DNA from: Comamonadaceae bacterium
GTDB taxonomy: Bacteria > Pseudomonadota > Gammaproteobacteria > Burkholderiales > Burkholderiaceae_C
Reading direction: 5' to 3'
NCBI GenBank assembly: GCA_947478725.1
Contig: CANJWZ010000010.1
Span: 1 to 64,000, forward strand
Length of the DNA stretch: 64,000 nt
A program made the position numbers and the translations under genes. The notes beneath the pieces are model-generated. The model ran no database searches. It was not told the origin of the DNA and was given only the letters and a program-made list of their open reading frames with translations. Positions 26,923 through 36,158 of this stretch are shown here, one piece after another; the first letter of the stretch is position 1, and each line of letters begins with the position of its first letter.

Positions 26923-27984
26923 ATGATGATGAACATGAGATGCTTTCACCTGCCAGGTTTTCGCGCGAAACTGATGCCGATGGACAAACCCTTGCCTCAA
27001 CCGACCGGATCTGAGGTCGTTCTCAAGGTGCTTGCCGCCGGTGTATGTCATAGCGATGTACACATCTGGGAGGGTGGTTATGACCTGGGCAATGACCAGA
27101 CCATGTCGTTTGAGGGACGCGTGAAATTTCCGCTGACCATGGGCCATGAATCGAGTGGTCAAGTTGTTGCCGTCGGCCCGGATTCAAAAGATGTGAAGGT
27201 GGGCGACAAATGCCTGATTTGCAGCTGGATAGGTTGCCGCGAATGCGCCTTTTGCAAGCAGGGAGATGAGCACCTGTGCACCGCGCCGCGATTTTTGGGC
27301 GTTAACCGAGAAGGCGGTTATGCCGACCATATCGTGGTACCACATGACCGTTACCTCATAGACCTTAAAGGCGTAGACCCTGTTGCCGCAGCGCCGCTGG
27401 CCTGCTCGGGACTCACCACCTACAGCGCATTGAAAAAAGCCGGCCCACGACTGGCCGACGACCCGGTACTCGTCATTGGCGCTGGTGGTCTGGGCATGAT
27501 GGCCATCAACTTGGTCAGGGTGATGGGCGGCAAGGGAGCGGTTGTGGTCGAGCTGGACCCGCTCAAACGCCAGGCGGCTCTGGATGCGGGAGCGATTGCA
27601 GCCATAGACCCGAAGGCGCCTGACGTTGATAAGCAGATTCGTCACGCGCTGGGTGCGCCGGTTTATTTTGTACTCGACCTGGTGGGTAGCGGCGAAACGG
27701 CTGCACTTGGTTTCAGGTTGCTGGATAAGGGTGGCAAGCTGGTGGTTGTGGGACTTTTTGGCGGCGCAATGTCGCTTTCGGTCCCCATGGTCACCATGCG
27801 CGCGGCAAGTATTGTCGGCAGCTACATTGGCAGCCCGGGTGAGTTGCGCGAGCTGGTGCAGCTGGTGCAGACCAAAGGCATGCCGGTGATTCCACTGGAC
27901 AAACGCCGGTTAGAAGACGCCAACGAGGCGCTAGCAGACCTGCGAGCAGGCAAGGTGATGGGCCGCGTGGTGCTGGTGCCCTGA
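26923..27984 (+). CDS. Zinc-dependent alcohol dehydrogenase (MDR superfamily)
   Basis: A 353-residue zinc alcohol dehydrogenase. Catalytic ligands are in AGVCHSDVHIW and MGHES, plus LACSGLTTYS. The structural zinc site is CRECAFCKQGDEHLC, and the NAD fold GAGGLGMMAIN follows. The start is supported by AAGGAGAC immediately upstream. It opens an operon with an esterase and a Baeyer-Villiger monooxygenase. In cycloalkanone pathways such an enzyme either makes the ketone substrate or oxidises the hydroxy acid released by the esterase; either role is possible here. Confidence 0.93.
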   Translation: MMMNMRCFHLPGFRAKLMPMDKPLPQPTGSEVVLKVLAAGVCHSDVHIWEGGYDLGNDQTMSFEGRVKFPLTMGHESSGQVVAVGPDSKDVKVGDKCLICSWIGCRECAFCKQGDEHLCTAPRFLGVNREGGYADHIVVPHDRYLIDLKGVDPVAAAPLACSGLTTYSALKKAGPRLADDPVLVIGAGGLGMMAINLVRVMGGKGAVVVELDPLKRQAALDAGAIAAIDPKAPDVDKQIRHALGAPVYFVLDLVGSGETAALGFRLLDKGGKLVVVGLFGGAMSLSVPMVTMRAASIVGSYIGSPGELRELVQLVQTKGMPVIPLDKRRLEDANEALADLRAGKVMGRVVLVP

Positions 27985-27999
27985 AGGAGGTTGCGAAAC

Positions 28000-28932
28000 A
28001 TGCCCTTACACCCCTTCGTTATAAAGATGATGGACGCAGCGCGCGCTGCAAACCGGCCGGCGTTGTCTGGCGGGTCGCCGCAGCAGGCGCGCGACCTGGT
28101 GGCGAGTGGCCGCAGTGGTCTGGGCGCGGGTCCTGAGGTTGGCAATGTCTCCGACTTCAAGATACCCATGCGATCAGGTTCGGTGCCGGCGCGACTGTAC
28201 CGCTCCCAAAATGCCGAGCATGGCCTGACCGTTTACTTTCACGGTGGCGGCTGGGTATGTGGCACGCTAGACGATTACGACATCCTGGCGCGCAACCTGG
28301 TGCATTACAGCGACTGCGCTGTGCTGATGGTGGACTATCGCCTTGCGCCGGAGTTTGCGTTTCCGGCCGGCCTTGAAGATGCCGAAGACGCGATCACCTG
28401 GGCCGCGAAAGAGCTTGAAACTCTCATGGGCAAGCGTCTTCCACTGGCAGTCGGTGGCGATAGTGCGGGCGGCAATCTGGCTACCGCGGCGCTCAACAGC
28501 CTGCGCGGCAAGGTTGACTGCGCGCTGCAGCTGTTGCTATACCCGGTGACGGATGCCAACACGGAGCGGTCAAGTTACATCGACTTTGGCGAGGGACTGC
28601 CGCTGACGCGCTCAGACATGCAGTGGTTCTTCGGCCATTACGCCCCGAAGGCGCTGTGGGCGGACCCGCGTATCTCACCACTGCAACACCCGTCGTTGGC
28701 AGGCAGTCCACCGGCCTGGATTGCCACCGCTGAGTACGACGTTCTGCGCGACGAGGGTGAAGACTACGCCCGTCGGTTGAAAGAGGCGGGCGTTCATGTC
28801 GAGCTGCGCCGGGTCGAGGGACTGGCGCACGGTTTTGCCCGTCTGTCTAACCACGTCGAGCAGGTTGCTGAGCTGCTGCAAGAAGCAGGCGCAGCGCTCA
28901 AAGGCTATTGCGACGCGCGCGCAAAAAAATAA
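28000..28932 (+). CDS. Alpha/beta hydrolase, hormone-sensitive-lipase family esterase
   Basis: A 310-residue esterase of the HSL (type IV) family. The oxyanion motif HGGGW is at 81-85 and the nucleophile Ser155 lies in GDSAGG. Asp247 (AEYDVLRDEG) and His277 (GLAHGF) complete the triad. ATG 28000 is preferred over an upstream TTG because a strong AAGGAGG lies at ideal distance. Placed between an alcohol dehydrogenase and a Baeyer-Villiger monooxygenase, it probably hydrolyses the ester or lactone made by the monooxygenase. Confidence 0.93.
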   Translation: MPLHPFVIKMMDAARAANRPALSGGSPQQARDLVASGRSGLGAGPEVGNVSDFKIPMRSGSVPARLYRSQNAEHGLTVYFHGGGWVCGTLDDYDILARNLVHYSDCAVLMVDYRLAPEFAFPAGLEDAEDAITWAAKELETLMGKRLPLAVGGDSAGGNLATAALNSLRGKVDCALQLLLYPVTDANTERSSYIDFGEGLPLTRSDMQWFFGHYAPKALWADPRISPLQHPSLAGSPPAWIATAEYDVLRDEGEDYARRLKEAGVHVELRRVEGLAHGFARLSNHVEQVAELLQEAGAALKGYCDARAKK

Positions 28933-28993
28933 ACTACCGCAGTTGGTGCTGCATTGATTGCTTCATGAAACCACAGAACAAAGAGAGATGACG

Positions 28994-30634
28994 ATGTCAG
29001 ATGACAAACAAGCTGGCAGGACTGCCGATACTGACCGCTACGATGCAGTGATCGTGGGAGCCGGATTCGCCGGCCTGTACATGCTTTACCGACTTCAGAA
29101 GCTGGGCATGAAGGTTAAGGTTTTTGAGTCTGGTGACAACGTGGGTGGCACTTGGTACTGGAACCGTTACCCGGGTGCCCGCTGTGACGTCGAGAGCATG
29201 GAGTACTCATACTCCTTTTCAGAAGAGCTACAGCAGGAGTGGAAATGGAGCGAGCGCTACGCGACCCAGCCTGAGATCCTCAAGTACATACACCACGTGG
29301 CGGACCGCTTTGACCTGCGCCGCCATGTCCAGCTTGAGACCCGGGTTGAAGGCGCAGAGTTTGACCCGGTTGCAAACATCTGGACGGTCAAAACCAACCA
29401 GGGCGATGCCGTGCAGGCGCCGTTCTGCATCATGGCAACGGGTTGCTTGTCGACTGCTAAGCTGCCCGAAGTGGCGGGTCTCGACAGCTTCCGGGGCAAG
29501 TGGTACCACACCGGCTTCTGGCCGCAGGAGGCGGTTGACCTGACTGGCAAGCGCGTTGGCGTGATTGGCACAGGTTCATCCGGTATACAGCTGATTCCGC
29601 AGGTGGCAAAGCAGGCCAAAGAGCTTTACGTCTTTCAGCGCACGGCCAACTACAGCCTGCCTGCACGCAACAAGACGATTACGCCTGAAATGGAAACATC
29701 CACCAAGCAGCGTTATCCTCAGGTACGCAAGCAGGCGCGTGAATCGCCTTCCGGCGTCTCGTACTTCAACGTACCCACCAAGTCTGCGCTGGAGGTGTCT
29801 GCCGAAGAGCGCGAGGGTACTTACGAAGCGCTGTGGAACGATGGCGGCATAGGTCTGACGCGCGCCTTCAACGATTTGCTGGTGAGCGAGAAGGCTAACC
29901 AGACGGCAGCCGACTTTGTACGGGGCAAGATCCGCAGCATCGTCAAGGACCCTAAAGTCGCTGATTTGCTGGCACCCACCTACCGCATTGGCACCAAACG
30001 CCTGTGTGCCGATTCGGACTACTTCCAGACCTTCAATCAGCCGCATGTGCATCTGGTCGACATCAAGAAAGCCCCCATTACCAACATCAGGCCAGACGGC
30101 GTTAGCACGCCGGATGGCGACTACGCGCTGGACGCGATCATCTTTGCCACTGGCTTTGACGCGATGACCGGTACGCTGCTGGCAATGGACATTCGTGTGA
30201 AGGGTGGTGCAAACCTGCGCGACCAGTGGGAGCACGGCCCGCGTACTTATTTAGGCATCATGACGGCAGGCCTGCCCAACCTGTTCATGATTACCGCGCC
30301 GGGTAGCCCGTCGGTCTTGAGCAATGTGGTGGTGTCCATCGAGCAGCATGTCGAATGGATTACCGATTGCCTGACCTATCTGCGCAAGAACAATGTCCAG
30401 CGCATAGACCCAGAAACAGGCGCGCAGGAAGCCTGGGTCTCACACGTCAACGAGCTGGCCGATCGCACCCTGATGCCCAAGGGCGCATCCTGGTATGTCG
30501 GCGCCAATGTGCCCGGCAAGCCTCGCGTCTTCATGCCTTATGTCGGCGGCGTTGGCGTCTACCGCAAGAAGTGCGCTGAGGTAGCGGCCAACGGCTACAC
30601 GGGTTTTAACCTGTCAGCTCGTCAGCCAGGGTAG
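28994..30634 (+). CDS. Baeyer-Villiger flavin monooxygenase
   Basis: A 546-residue class B flavin monooxygenase. The FAD-binding GAGFAG is at residues 22-27 and the NADPH-binding GTGSSG at 192-197. Between them is the diagnostic fingerprint F-x-G-x3-H-x3-W-P (166-177, reading FRGKWYHTGFWP). Overall it follows the cyclohexanone/phenylacetone monooxygenase group. It inserts oxygen next to a ketone carbonyl using NADPH and O2, giving an ester or lactone. ATG 28994 is placed best behind AGAGAG. It is the last gene of a three-gene operon. Whether the ketone is cyclic, linear or aromatic cannot be told from sequence. Confidence 0.94.
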   Translation: MSDDKQAGRTADTDRYDAVIVGAGFAGLYMLYRLQKLGMKVKVFESGDNVGGTWYWNRYPGARCDVESMEYSYSFSEELQQEWKWSERYATQPEILKYIHHVADRFDLRRHVQLETRVEGAEFDPVANIWTVKTNQGDAVQAPFCIMATGCLSTAKLPEVAGLDSFRGKWYHTGFWPQEAVDLTGKRVGVIGTGSSGIQLIPQVAKQAKELYVFQRTANYSLPARNKTITPEMETSTKQRYPQVRKQARESPSGVSYFNVPTKSALEVSAEEREGTYEALWNDGGIGLTRAFNDLLVSEKANQTAADFVRGKIRSIVKDPKVADLLAPTYRIGTKRLCADSDYFQTFNQPHVHLVDIKKAPITNIRPDGVSTPDGDYALDAIIFATGFDAMTGTLLAMDIRVKGGANLRDQWEHGPRTYLGIMTAGLPNLFMITAPGSPSVLSNVVVSIEQHVEWITDCLTYLRKNNVQRIDPETGAQEAWVSHVNELADRTLMPKGASWYVGANVPGKPRVFMPYVGGVGVYRKKCAEVAANGYTGFNLSARQPG

Positions 30635-30850
30635 CCAAACACAATATTCAGCAGGCACGAAGCGCCACGACGAAACCGCTTGATTCGGTCTAGCGCAGAT
30701 ATGTCGTTGGCTAAAGCCTAGGTCTTGTTTAATCGGTAATGATGCCGGATACATGCGGCTCGATTGAGGCGGGCACGTTCATCTGTGCTTCATAAGGTCC
30801 ACAAAGCGACCGCACGAGTAATTCGGCAAGTCGGCAAACCCATCACCTCG

Positions 30851-31813
30851 TCAACCGGGTTTAAGGCCGGCGCCTTGGATCAGACGCCCCCATTTTTCTT
30901 TCTCGCTGGCGGTGAATGCCTTGAGCTGCTCGCCAGTAATTGCCACGGGGTCTATGCCCAGTTGAAGCAGTTTTTCCTGCACATCTGGTCGTCCTAGCGT
31001 AGCGGCGACTGCGGCTGTCAAAGTTCGCGCCGCATCAGGCGGCAGGCCTTTCGGTGCATACAACACTGTCCAGCCTACCAGTTCGTAGCCCGCTATGCCC
31101 TGTTCTGCAATCGACTTCACGCCGGGCAACAGCCTGCTTGACTTGGCAGAAGTAACGCCCAATGCCTTGACCTGACCATTCAGGACAGCAGTGCGCAAAG
31201 AGGTAATGGTGTCGACCATGTATTCAACCTGGCCACCTATCACTGCGGTAAGTGCCTGCGCACTGCCTTTGAAATCCACAGGAAACATCGGCGCCTCCGC
31301 GCGTTGCTTGAACAGCTCATGCGCCATGCGGCAGGTCGTTGTTGAAATCGCCACATTGAGTGCGTCCGGCTTCACGCGAGAGGCACGCACCAGATCGGAA
31401 ATGTTATTGATCGTGTTGTTTGGTGCGGTGACATACACGAGAGGCAATATGCCAACCATTCCGATAGGCTCGAAATCGGTCTGTGGATCAAACCCTGGAT
31501 TGGTGTACAAAAATGAGTTGGCCGCATGTGTCGCGTTGGTACCAATAAGTAGGGTGTAGCCGTCGGGCGCCGATTTGGCTGCTAGTTGTGTGCCAATGTT
31601 GCCGCCGGCACCCGGCCGGTTATCAACAACAATTGTCTGCTTTAAGGATTTGCCCAGTTCGTCGCCTAAAAAGCGTGCAGCAATATCAGTGCCCTGGCCG
31701 ACCGCGTAAGGAACGATGAGCTTGATCGGCCTTGAGGGATAAACCTGTGCATGGCCAGCCAACGCGGAGGCGGCGAATATTAAAAAAGTCAGGCTCTTGA
31801 ATAATGTCATCAT
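30851..31813 (-). CDS. Bug/TctC-type receptor (4 of 6)
   Basis: A 320-residue receptor whose signal peptide (LFKSLTFLIFAASALAGHAQ) is followed by VYPSRPIKLIVPYAVGQGTD. APDGYTLLIG and VDFKGSAQALTAVIGGQ are in the expected places. ATG 31813 is preceded by TGGAGACA; an in-frame extension to 31915 lacks support. It lies just after a CoA-transferase gene on the same strand, the same pairing as at 11013-13180 but in reverse order. It faces the Baeyer-Villiger gene tail to tail. Confidence 0.9.
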   Translation of the reverse strand: MMTLFKSLTFLIFAASALAGHAQVYPSRPIKLIVPYAVGQGTDIAARFLGDELGKSLKQTIVVDNRPGAGGNIGTQLAAKSAPDGYTLLIGTNATHAANSFLYTNPGFDPQTDFEPIGMVGILPLVYVTAPNNTINNISDLVRASRVKPDALNVAISTTTCRMAHELFKQRAEAPMFPVDFKGSAQALTAVIGGQVEYMVDTITSLRTAVLNGQVKALGVTSAKSSRLLPGVKSIAEQGIAGYELVGWTVLYAPKGLPPDAARTLTAAVAATLGRPDVQEKLLQLGIDPVAITGEQLKAFTASEKEKWGRLIQGAGLKPG

Positions 31814-31916
31814 GTTGTCTCCAAAACTGTTTGTATTGAACTTTGGCGCGAGGTACTTGCTTGAGCTTTGAAATATCAAGTTAGCCTCCGCGCAGGCCAC
31901 TAGGGTCCGATTCATC

Positions 31917-33113
31917 CTAGGTTTTTTCCTTCAGCAGATCCTGTATTTCCTGGTCGCTATATCCCAGCTCCTGAAGTATTTCCTGGCTGTGCTCGCCATG
32001 TAGCGGCGGGGGCCTGCGCAGTTGTGTGCGCTCGCCGTCAAAGCGCAGAGGCTGTGCGACGCCCTTGAGATTTCCAAGCACCGGGTGGTTGTAGTCAAAG
32101 TTCATCCCACTTTCTCGCGTGTGCGGATGCTCTGACAGTTCGCCGAGCGTGTGCAGTGGCGAAGCCGGTATGCCGGCTTCGTCGAGCTGTTTTAACCAAG
32201 CATCTCGCCCTCGGCTCAGCAATGCTCGCGCGACAAGCGCAACGGTTTTAGCACGATTGCGTACCCGGTCGGCATTGGTTCTGTAATCTGGATGGTCGAC
32301 GATGTCGTTCATTGCGCTCATCGCACAGAATCTCTTCCAAAGGGTGTCGTTGGCAACTCCGAGGATCAGGGGTTTGTCTGCCGTTTCAAACACTTGGTAC
32401 GGGCACAGCGACTCGTGGCCAGATCCTGGCTTTTCGGGTTCCGTACCCCGCTCCCAGAAGCTTTGCAGGAAATAGCCCAGCAGGCCGGTCGCCGTGTCAA
32501 ACAGCGAGGCTTCAACAGTGCCGCCATCACCGGTGCGTTCGCGACGGTAAAGCGCGGCGAGTATGCCTATCAGCGCCTGAAGGCCAGTGGCCTGATCGAC
32601 GGGTGAAAATGGGCTGCGTACCGGCGGCCCGTTAGGCTCGCCGGTGATAGCGAGCATGCCGGTGAAGGATTGCAAAATGACATCGTAGCCCTTGCCATCA
32701 CGCATCGGTCCCTGACTGCCAAAGCCCGAGATGTCGCAGTAAATCAGACGCGCGTTGCAACTGCGTAAAGTCTTTGCATCTACCCCCAGTTTTTCTGCAA
32801 CCCCAGGGCCGAAGCTGGCCACTGCGATATCTGCCCATTTCGCGAGCCGGTGGATCACGTCGCGGCCTGCCTCGGTTTTCAAATCTACGCAAAGACTGCG
32901 CTTATTGCGGTTGGCGCTCAAAAAAACGGCCCCTGTCGTGTTGTTTCCAGCCTCGCGGAACGGCGGCCAGCGGCGCGTTTCGTCCCCCTGATCTGGCGTT
33001 TCGATTTTGATGACATCGGCTCCCATGTCGCCTAGGTACTGTGCACACAGAGGTCCTGCCAGCACTTTTGAAAGGTCAAGTACGCGAATGCCGGCAAGGG
33101 GTGAGGGATTCAT
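31917..33113 (-). CDS. CaiB/BaiF (family III) CoA-transferase
   Basis: A 398-residue CoA-transferase with IRVLDLSKVLAGPLCAQYL at the start, DVIKIETPDQGDETR, and the catalytic aspartate in SLFDTATGLL (about residue 195). It probably activates a dicarboxylic or branched acid with CoA. It is downstream of the beta-keto acid cleavage enzyme gene and upstream of the Bug receptor gene. With the MaoC, CitE and acyl-CoA dehydrogenase genes nearby it could start a C5 dicarboxylate route. Confidence 0.92.
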   Translation of the reverse strand: MNPSPLAGIRVLDLSKVLAGPLCAQYLGDMGADVIKIETPDQGDETRRWPPFREAGNNTTGAVFLSANRNKRSLCVDLKTEAGRDVIHRLAKWADIAVASFGPGVAEKLGVDAKTLRSCNARLIYCDISGFGSQGPMRDGKGYDVILQSFTGMLAITGEPNGPPVRSPFSPVDQATGLQALIGILAALYRRERTGDGGTVEASLFDTATGLLGYFLQSFWERGTEPEKPGSGHESLCPYQVFETADKPLILGVANDTLWKRFCAMSAMNDIVDHPDYRTNADRVRNRAKTVALVARALLSRGRDAWLKQLDEAGIPASPLHTLGELSEHPHTRESGMNFDYNHPVLGNLKGVAQPLRFDGERTQLRRPPPLHGEHSQEILQELGYSDQEIQDLLKEKT

Positions 33114-33281
33114 TGGAGAACTTTCTGTTCTGGGTGGAAAAGTTGCCAGAAGGGGCGTCTGAAGCGCTTGTGGCCTGCGAAAAGGTGAGCGGTAGTCTCT
33201 CCTGCATGGGGCTCAACTGTCGCCTATTTCCAGATCAACTTGCACCGGAATTCAGGCCAAAAAAACCGTGACGAGCAAACA

Positions 33282-34214
33282 TCAAAACGCTACCTTTGAA
33301 GAGCCTTTGAGCTGAAGTATTTCACGCGCTTCATCAGGCGTTGCAATCGCCAGCCCCAGGCCTTCGAGTATCTCGCGCACCTTCAACACCTGCTCGGCAT
33401 TGCTGGTGGCCAGCTTTCCCTTGGCAATCCATAGATTGTCTTCAAGACCAACTCGCACATTACCGCCCATCGAAGCGGCCATGGCGGCAATCTTCATCTG
33501 GCTGGCGCCCGCCCCCAGCACAGACCATCGGTAGCTGTCCCCAAAGAGACGGTCGGCGGTGCGCTTCATGTGCATGACGTCATCAGGGTGTGTGCCTATG
33601 CCGCCCAAGATACCGAACACGGTTTGGATAAAAATGGGCGCCTTGACCAAGCCACGCTCGACAAAGTGCGCCAAGTTGTAAAGGTGTGAGGTGTCATAGC
33701 ATTCAAACTCGTACCGCGTGTCATTGACCGAGAGTTCGGTCAGCACGGTTTCAAGGTCGCCATAGGTATTGCGAAATATCAGGTCCTTGCTGCCTTCAAG
33801 GTAAGGCTTTTCCCAGTCGAATTTGAACTCCTTGTAGCGGTTCAGCATGGGAAAGAGGCCGAAGTTCATGGTGCCCATGTTCATCGATGCCACTTCGGGC
33901 TTGAGCACCTTGGCGGGCTGCATGCGCTCCTGCACCGTCATGTAGGGCGAGCCGCCTGTCGTCAGATTGATGATGGCTTTGCTGCGCGCCTTGATCTGCT
34001 TCAGGAAGGGTTCGAAGGCCGCAGGTCGCTGGTCGGGCTTGCCGGTGACAGGGTCCCGTGCGTGCAGGTGGATGATCGCGGCACCCGCTTCGCACGCGGC
34101 AATCGAAGCCTCCGCAATTTCGTCTGCCGTGATCGGCAAATGTGCCGACATGGAGGGTGTGTGAATGGCGCCCGTTACAGCGCAACTGATGATGATTTTT
34201 TCCTGCTGGAACAT
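33282..34214 (-). CDS. Beta-keto acid cleavage enzyme (BKACE, DUF849)
   Basis: A 310-residue TIM-barrel protein of the 3-keto-5-aminohexanoate cleavage enzyme family. IISCAVTGAIHTPSMS at the N-terminus, AIIHLHARDP (zinc-binding His pair) and the later LEDNLW segment are characteristic. The family condenses a beta-keto acid with acetyl-CoA and cleaves it into acetoacetate and an acyl-CoA. ATG 34214 has AGGAGAC upstream; a longer in-frame start at 34301 adds an unsupported extension. Which keto acid is used depends on pocket residues that I cannot assign. Confidence 0.9.
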   Translation of the reverse strand: MFQQEKIIISCAVTGAIHTPSMSAHLPITADEIAEASIAACEAGAAIIHLHARDPVTGKPDQRPAAFEPFLKQIKARSKAIINLTTGGSPYMTVQERMQPAKVLKPEVASMNMGTMNFGLFPMLNRYKEFKFDWEKPYLEGSKDLIFRNTYGDLETVLTELSVNDTRYEFECYDTSHLYNLAHFVERGLVKAPIFIQTVFGILGGIGTHPDDVMHMKRTADRLFGDSYRWSVLGAGASQMKIAAMAASMGGNVRVGLEDNLWIAKGKLATSNAEQVLKVREILEGLGLAIATPDEAREILQLKGSSKVAF

Positions 34215-34359
34215 CTTTGTCTCCTGGGCTAACGGTTGGTAAGGCTGCGTTGTTGAAGGCGGGTCATCGTTCACACCGCTTACTTCCCGCCCTAAGTACA
34301 TTTGTCAGCGGAGTGCATAAGTGGTTCTAATGGAAAACTGGATGCATTCAATCCATATG

Positions 34360-35373
34360 CTAAACGCGAATAACCCGTTTGCCGAAATTTTCTCCTCGAT
34401 AGAGACCGGCAATAGCATCAGGGGCGGCGGCCATCCCGTCGAGGATTTCTTCCCGGTAGCGCAGGCTGCCAGAGCGCACCCAGCGAGCCAGTTTTGAGAT
34501 AGCTTCTTCATAGCGGTGCTCGTAGTCCCACACCAGAAAGCCCTGCATGCGCGCAGCTTTGTTTAAAAGGTGTCGCTCAACCCTTGGACCGCTAGGCCAG
34601 GGCTCCCAGTTAGAGATCGAAGCTGTGCCGCAAATGACGATCCTTGCGCGCTTGTTGATGTGGCGCACAACCGAATCGGAGATGGGGCCTGATGTGTTGT
34701 CGTAATACACGTCAACGCCATCAGGGCAGGCCAGTGCCAGTGCTTCGGCAAAACCAGCAGCTTTGTAATCAACCGCTGAGTCATAGCCGAATTCATCCCG
34801 ACACATCTGCATCTTTACCGGTCCGCCAGTGATGGCAACGGTGCGGCAGCCCATCAGTTTTGCGATTTGCCCTGCAGCCGACCCCACCGAGCCAGCGCCG
34901 GTGGACACCACCACCGTGTCACCAGGACGCGGCTCGCCCACCTCGGTGAGCGCGAAATAAGCGGTTACGCCGTTTATTCCCAAAACACCAAGAGAAAGGG
35001 ACAGAGGCAGATCGTGCTCAAGCACCTTGCGGCGTATGGTGCTGCCATCGCTCACAGCATAAGTCTGCCAACCCAGCATGCCCATCACGCGATCGCCTTC
35101 TGCATAGGCTTGGTGACGCGAAGCCACCACCACGCCCGCAGCAAAGCTGCGCATGACGCTGCCCAAAGGAACAGGGTCAGAGTAATTCGCTGCCGCATTG
35201 ACCCAGCCCCGCATGGCCGGTTCTACCGACAGAAATTCGTTGCGGACCAGAAATTGCCCGGACTCCAGAGCCGGCATTGCGGTTTCAACGATCTGAAAAT
35301 GTTCCGCTTGTGGGATTCCATTGGGCCGGGAGGTGAGTAACACCTGCGTGTTGGTTTCAGAAGGTATTGACAT
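34360..35373 (-). CDS. NADP-dependent oxidoreductase (PTGR/CurA-type enone reductase)
   Basis: A 337-residue zinc-free medium-chain reductase. EYLSVEPAMRGW-like (FLSVEPAMRGWVN), VVSTGAGSVGSAAGQIAKLMG and VYYDNTSG are hallmarks of the leukotriene-B4 12-hydroxydehydrogenase/prostaglandin reductase group that includes bacterial CurA. These enzymes reduce the double bond of alpha,beta-unsaturated ketones with NADPH. It heads the minus-strand cluster running to the Bug gene at 30851. A 58-base gap with no terminator separates it from the next gene. Confidence 0.9.
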   Translation of the reverse strand: MSIPSETNTQVLLTSRPNGIPQAEHFQIVETAMPALESGQFLVRNEFLSVEPAMRGWVNAAANYSDPVPLGSVMRSFAAGVVVASRHQAYAEGDRVMGMLGWQTYAVSDGSTIRRKVLEHDLPLSLSLGVLGINGVTAYFALTEVGEPRPGDTVVVSTGAGSVGSAAGQIAKLMGCRTVAITGGPVKMQMCRDEFGYDSAVDYKAAGFAEALALACPDGVDVYYDNTSGPISDSVVRHINKRARIVICGTASISNWEPWPSGPRVERHLLNKAARMQGFLVWDYEHRYEEAISKLARWVRSGSLRYREEILDGMAAAPDAIAGLYRGENFGKRVIRV

Positions 35374-35645
35374 TCGCTGAAATATTAAAAAGGGTTAGTC
35401 TCAGTTCGCACTCAAAAGAATTCAATGTCCGCTGGCCCGTACTTTGCGCGACGCGCAGATCGGTCCCATGTCACGTCGGGAGTGCTGAGCTGGCGCCCGA
35501 CTGCGCCTATGAGCAACTGAAGGCTCCAACTTCATGTTTCTGATAGGTATCAACCAGATAACTTCGACTCTGATTTGCAGACTTTTTGATGGAAAAGACG
35601 ACAGCCATGACGAGAAAGTAAAGTCCAGAAATAAGGTACTATTCA

Positions 35646-35658
35646 ATACTGTATGCAA
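35646..35658 (+). promoter_or_regulatory. MarR-type operator candidate
   Basis: ATACTGTATGCAA matches ATATAATATGCAA (26897) and ATATTATATGCAA (38469) at 11 of 13 positions or better. It lies 24 bases upstream of the MaoC start at 35682, inside the 308-base divergent gap with the reductase gene. The rest of that gap (35374-35640) shows no gene and no clear promoter. Confidence 0.45.
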
Positions 35659-35681
35659 TCATATCAAATAAAAGGGTGACA

Positions 35682-36155
35682 ATGGCTGGACTTTATTTTG
35701 AGCAATTTCAGGTAGGACAGGTTTTCAGGCACGACATCCGGAGAACGGTGACCGAAACCGATAACGTTCTTTTCAGCACGATGACCCACAATCCTGCGGC
35801 AATTCATCTTGACGCCGAATATGCAAAAGGCACCGAGTTCGGCAAGCCGCTGATGAACAGCGTTTTTACCCTGGGCCTGATGGTTGGCATATCGGTCGGT
35901 GACACCACACTTGGCACGACCGTAGGTAACCTCGGTTGGGACGAAGTTCGCTTTCCGAAGCCTGTTTTTGCAGGCGATACGCTGCATGTAGAAACTGCGG
36001 TGCTTGAAAAGCGGGAAAGCAAGTCCCGTCCACTCAACGGCATTGTGGTGTTCCAGCACACCGCCTGGAACCAGCGCAACGAAGTGGTTGCCACCTGCAA
36101 AAGGGTTGCGTTGATGCACAAAATTCCTTTAGCCAGCATGGAAAATAAGACCTGA
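35682..36155 (+). CDS. MaoC-like dehydratase (mesaconyl/itaconyl-CoA hydratase type)
   Basis: A 157-residue hot-dog protein. [24 protein letters not shown] and [16 protein letters not shown] (catalytic region) resemble the small hydratases acting on branched C5 dienoyl/enoyl dicarboxylic CoA esters. ATG 35682 follows AAAGGG. It is three bases from a CitE-type lyase gene, a pairing known from itaconate and mesaconate degradation, where the hydratase makes citramalyl-CoA for the lyase. The pathway assignment is inferred. Confidence 0.88.
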   Translation: MAGLYFEQFQVGQVFRHDIRRTVTETDNVLFSTMTHNPAAIHLDAEYAKGTEFGKPLMNSVFTLGLMVGISVGDTTLGTTVGNLGWDEVRFPKPVFAGDTLHVETAVLEKRESKSRPLNGIVVFQHTAWNQRNEVVATCKRVALMHKIPLASMENKT

Positions 36156-36158
36156 CTT

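Noticed and set aside
35641-35670. TATTCAA and TCAAAT sequences upstream of the MaoC gene at 35682
   Set aside because: Order and spacing differ from the six-copy operator (TTCA precedes TCAAAT), so it is not counted as a seventh site.
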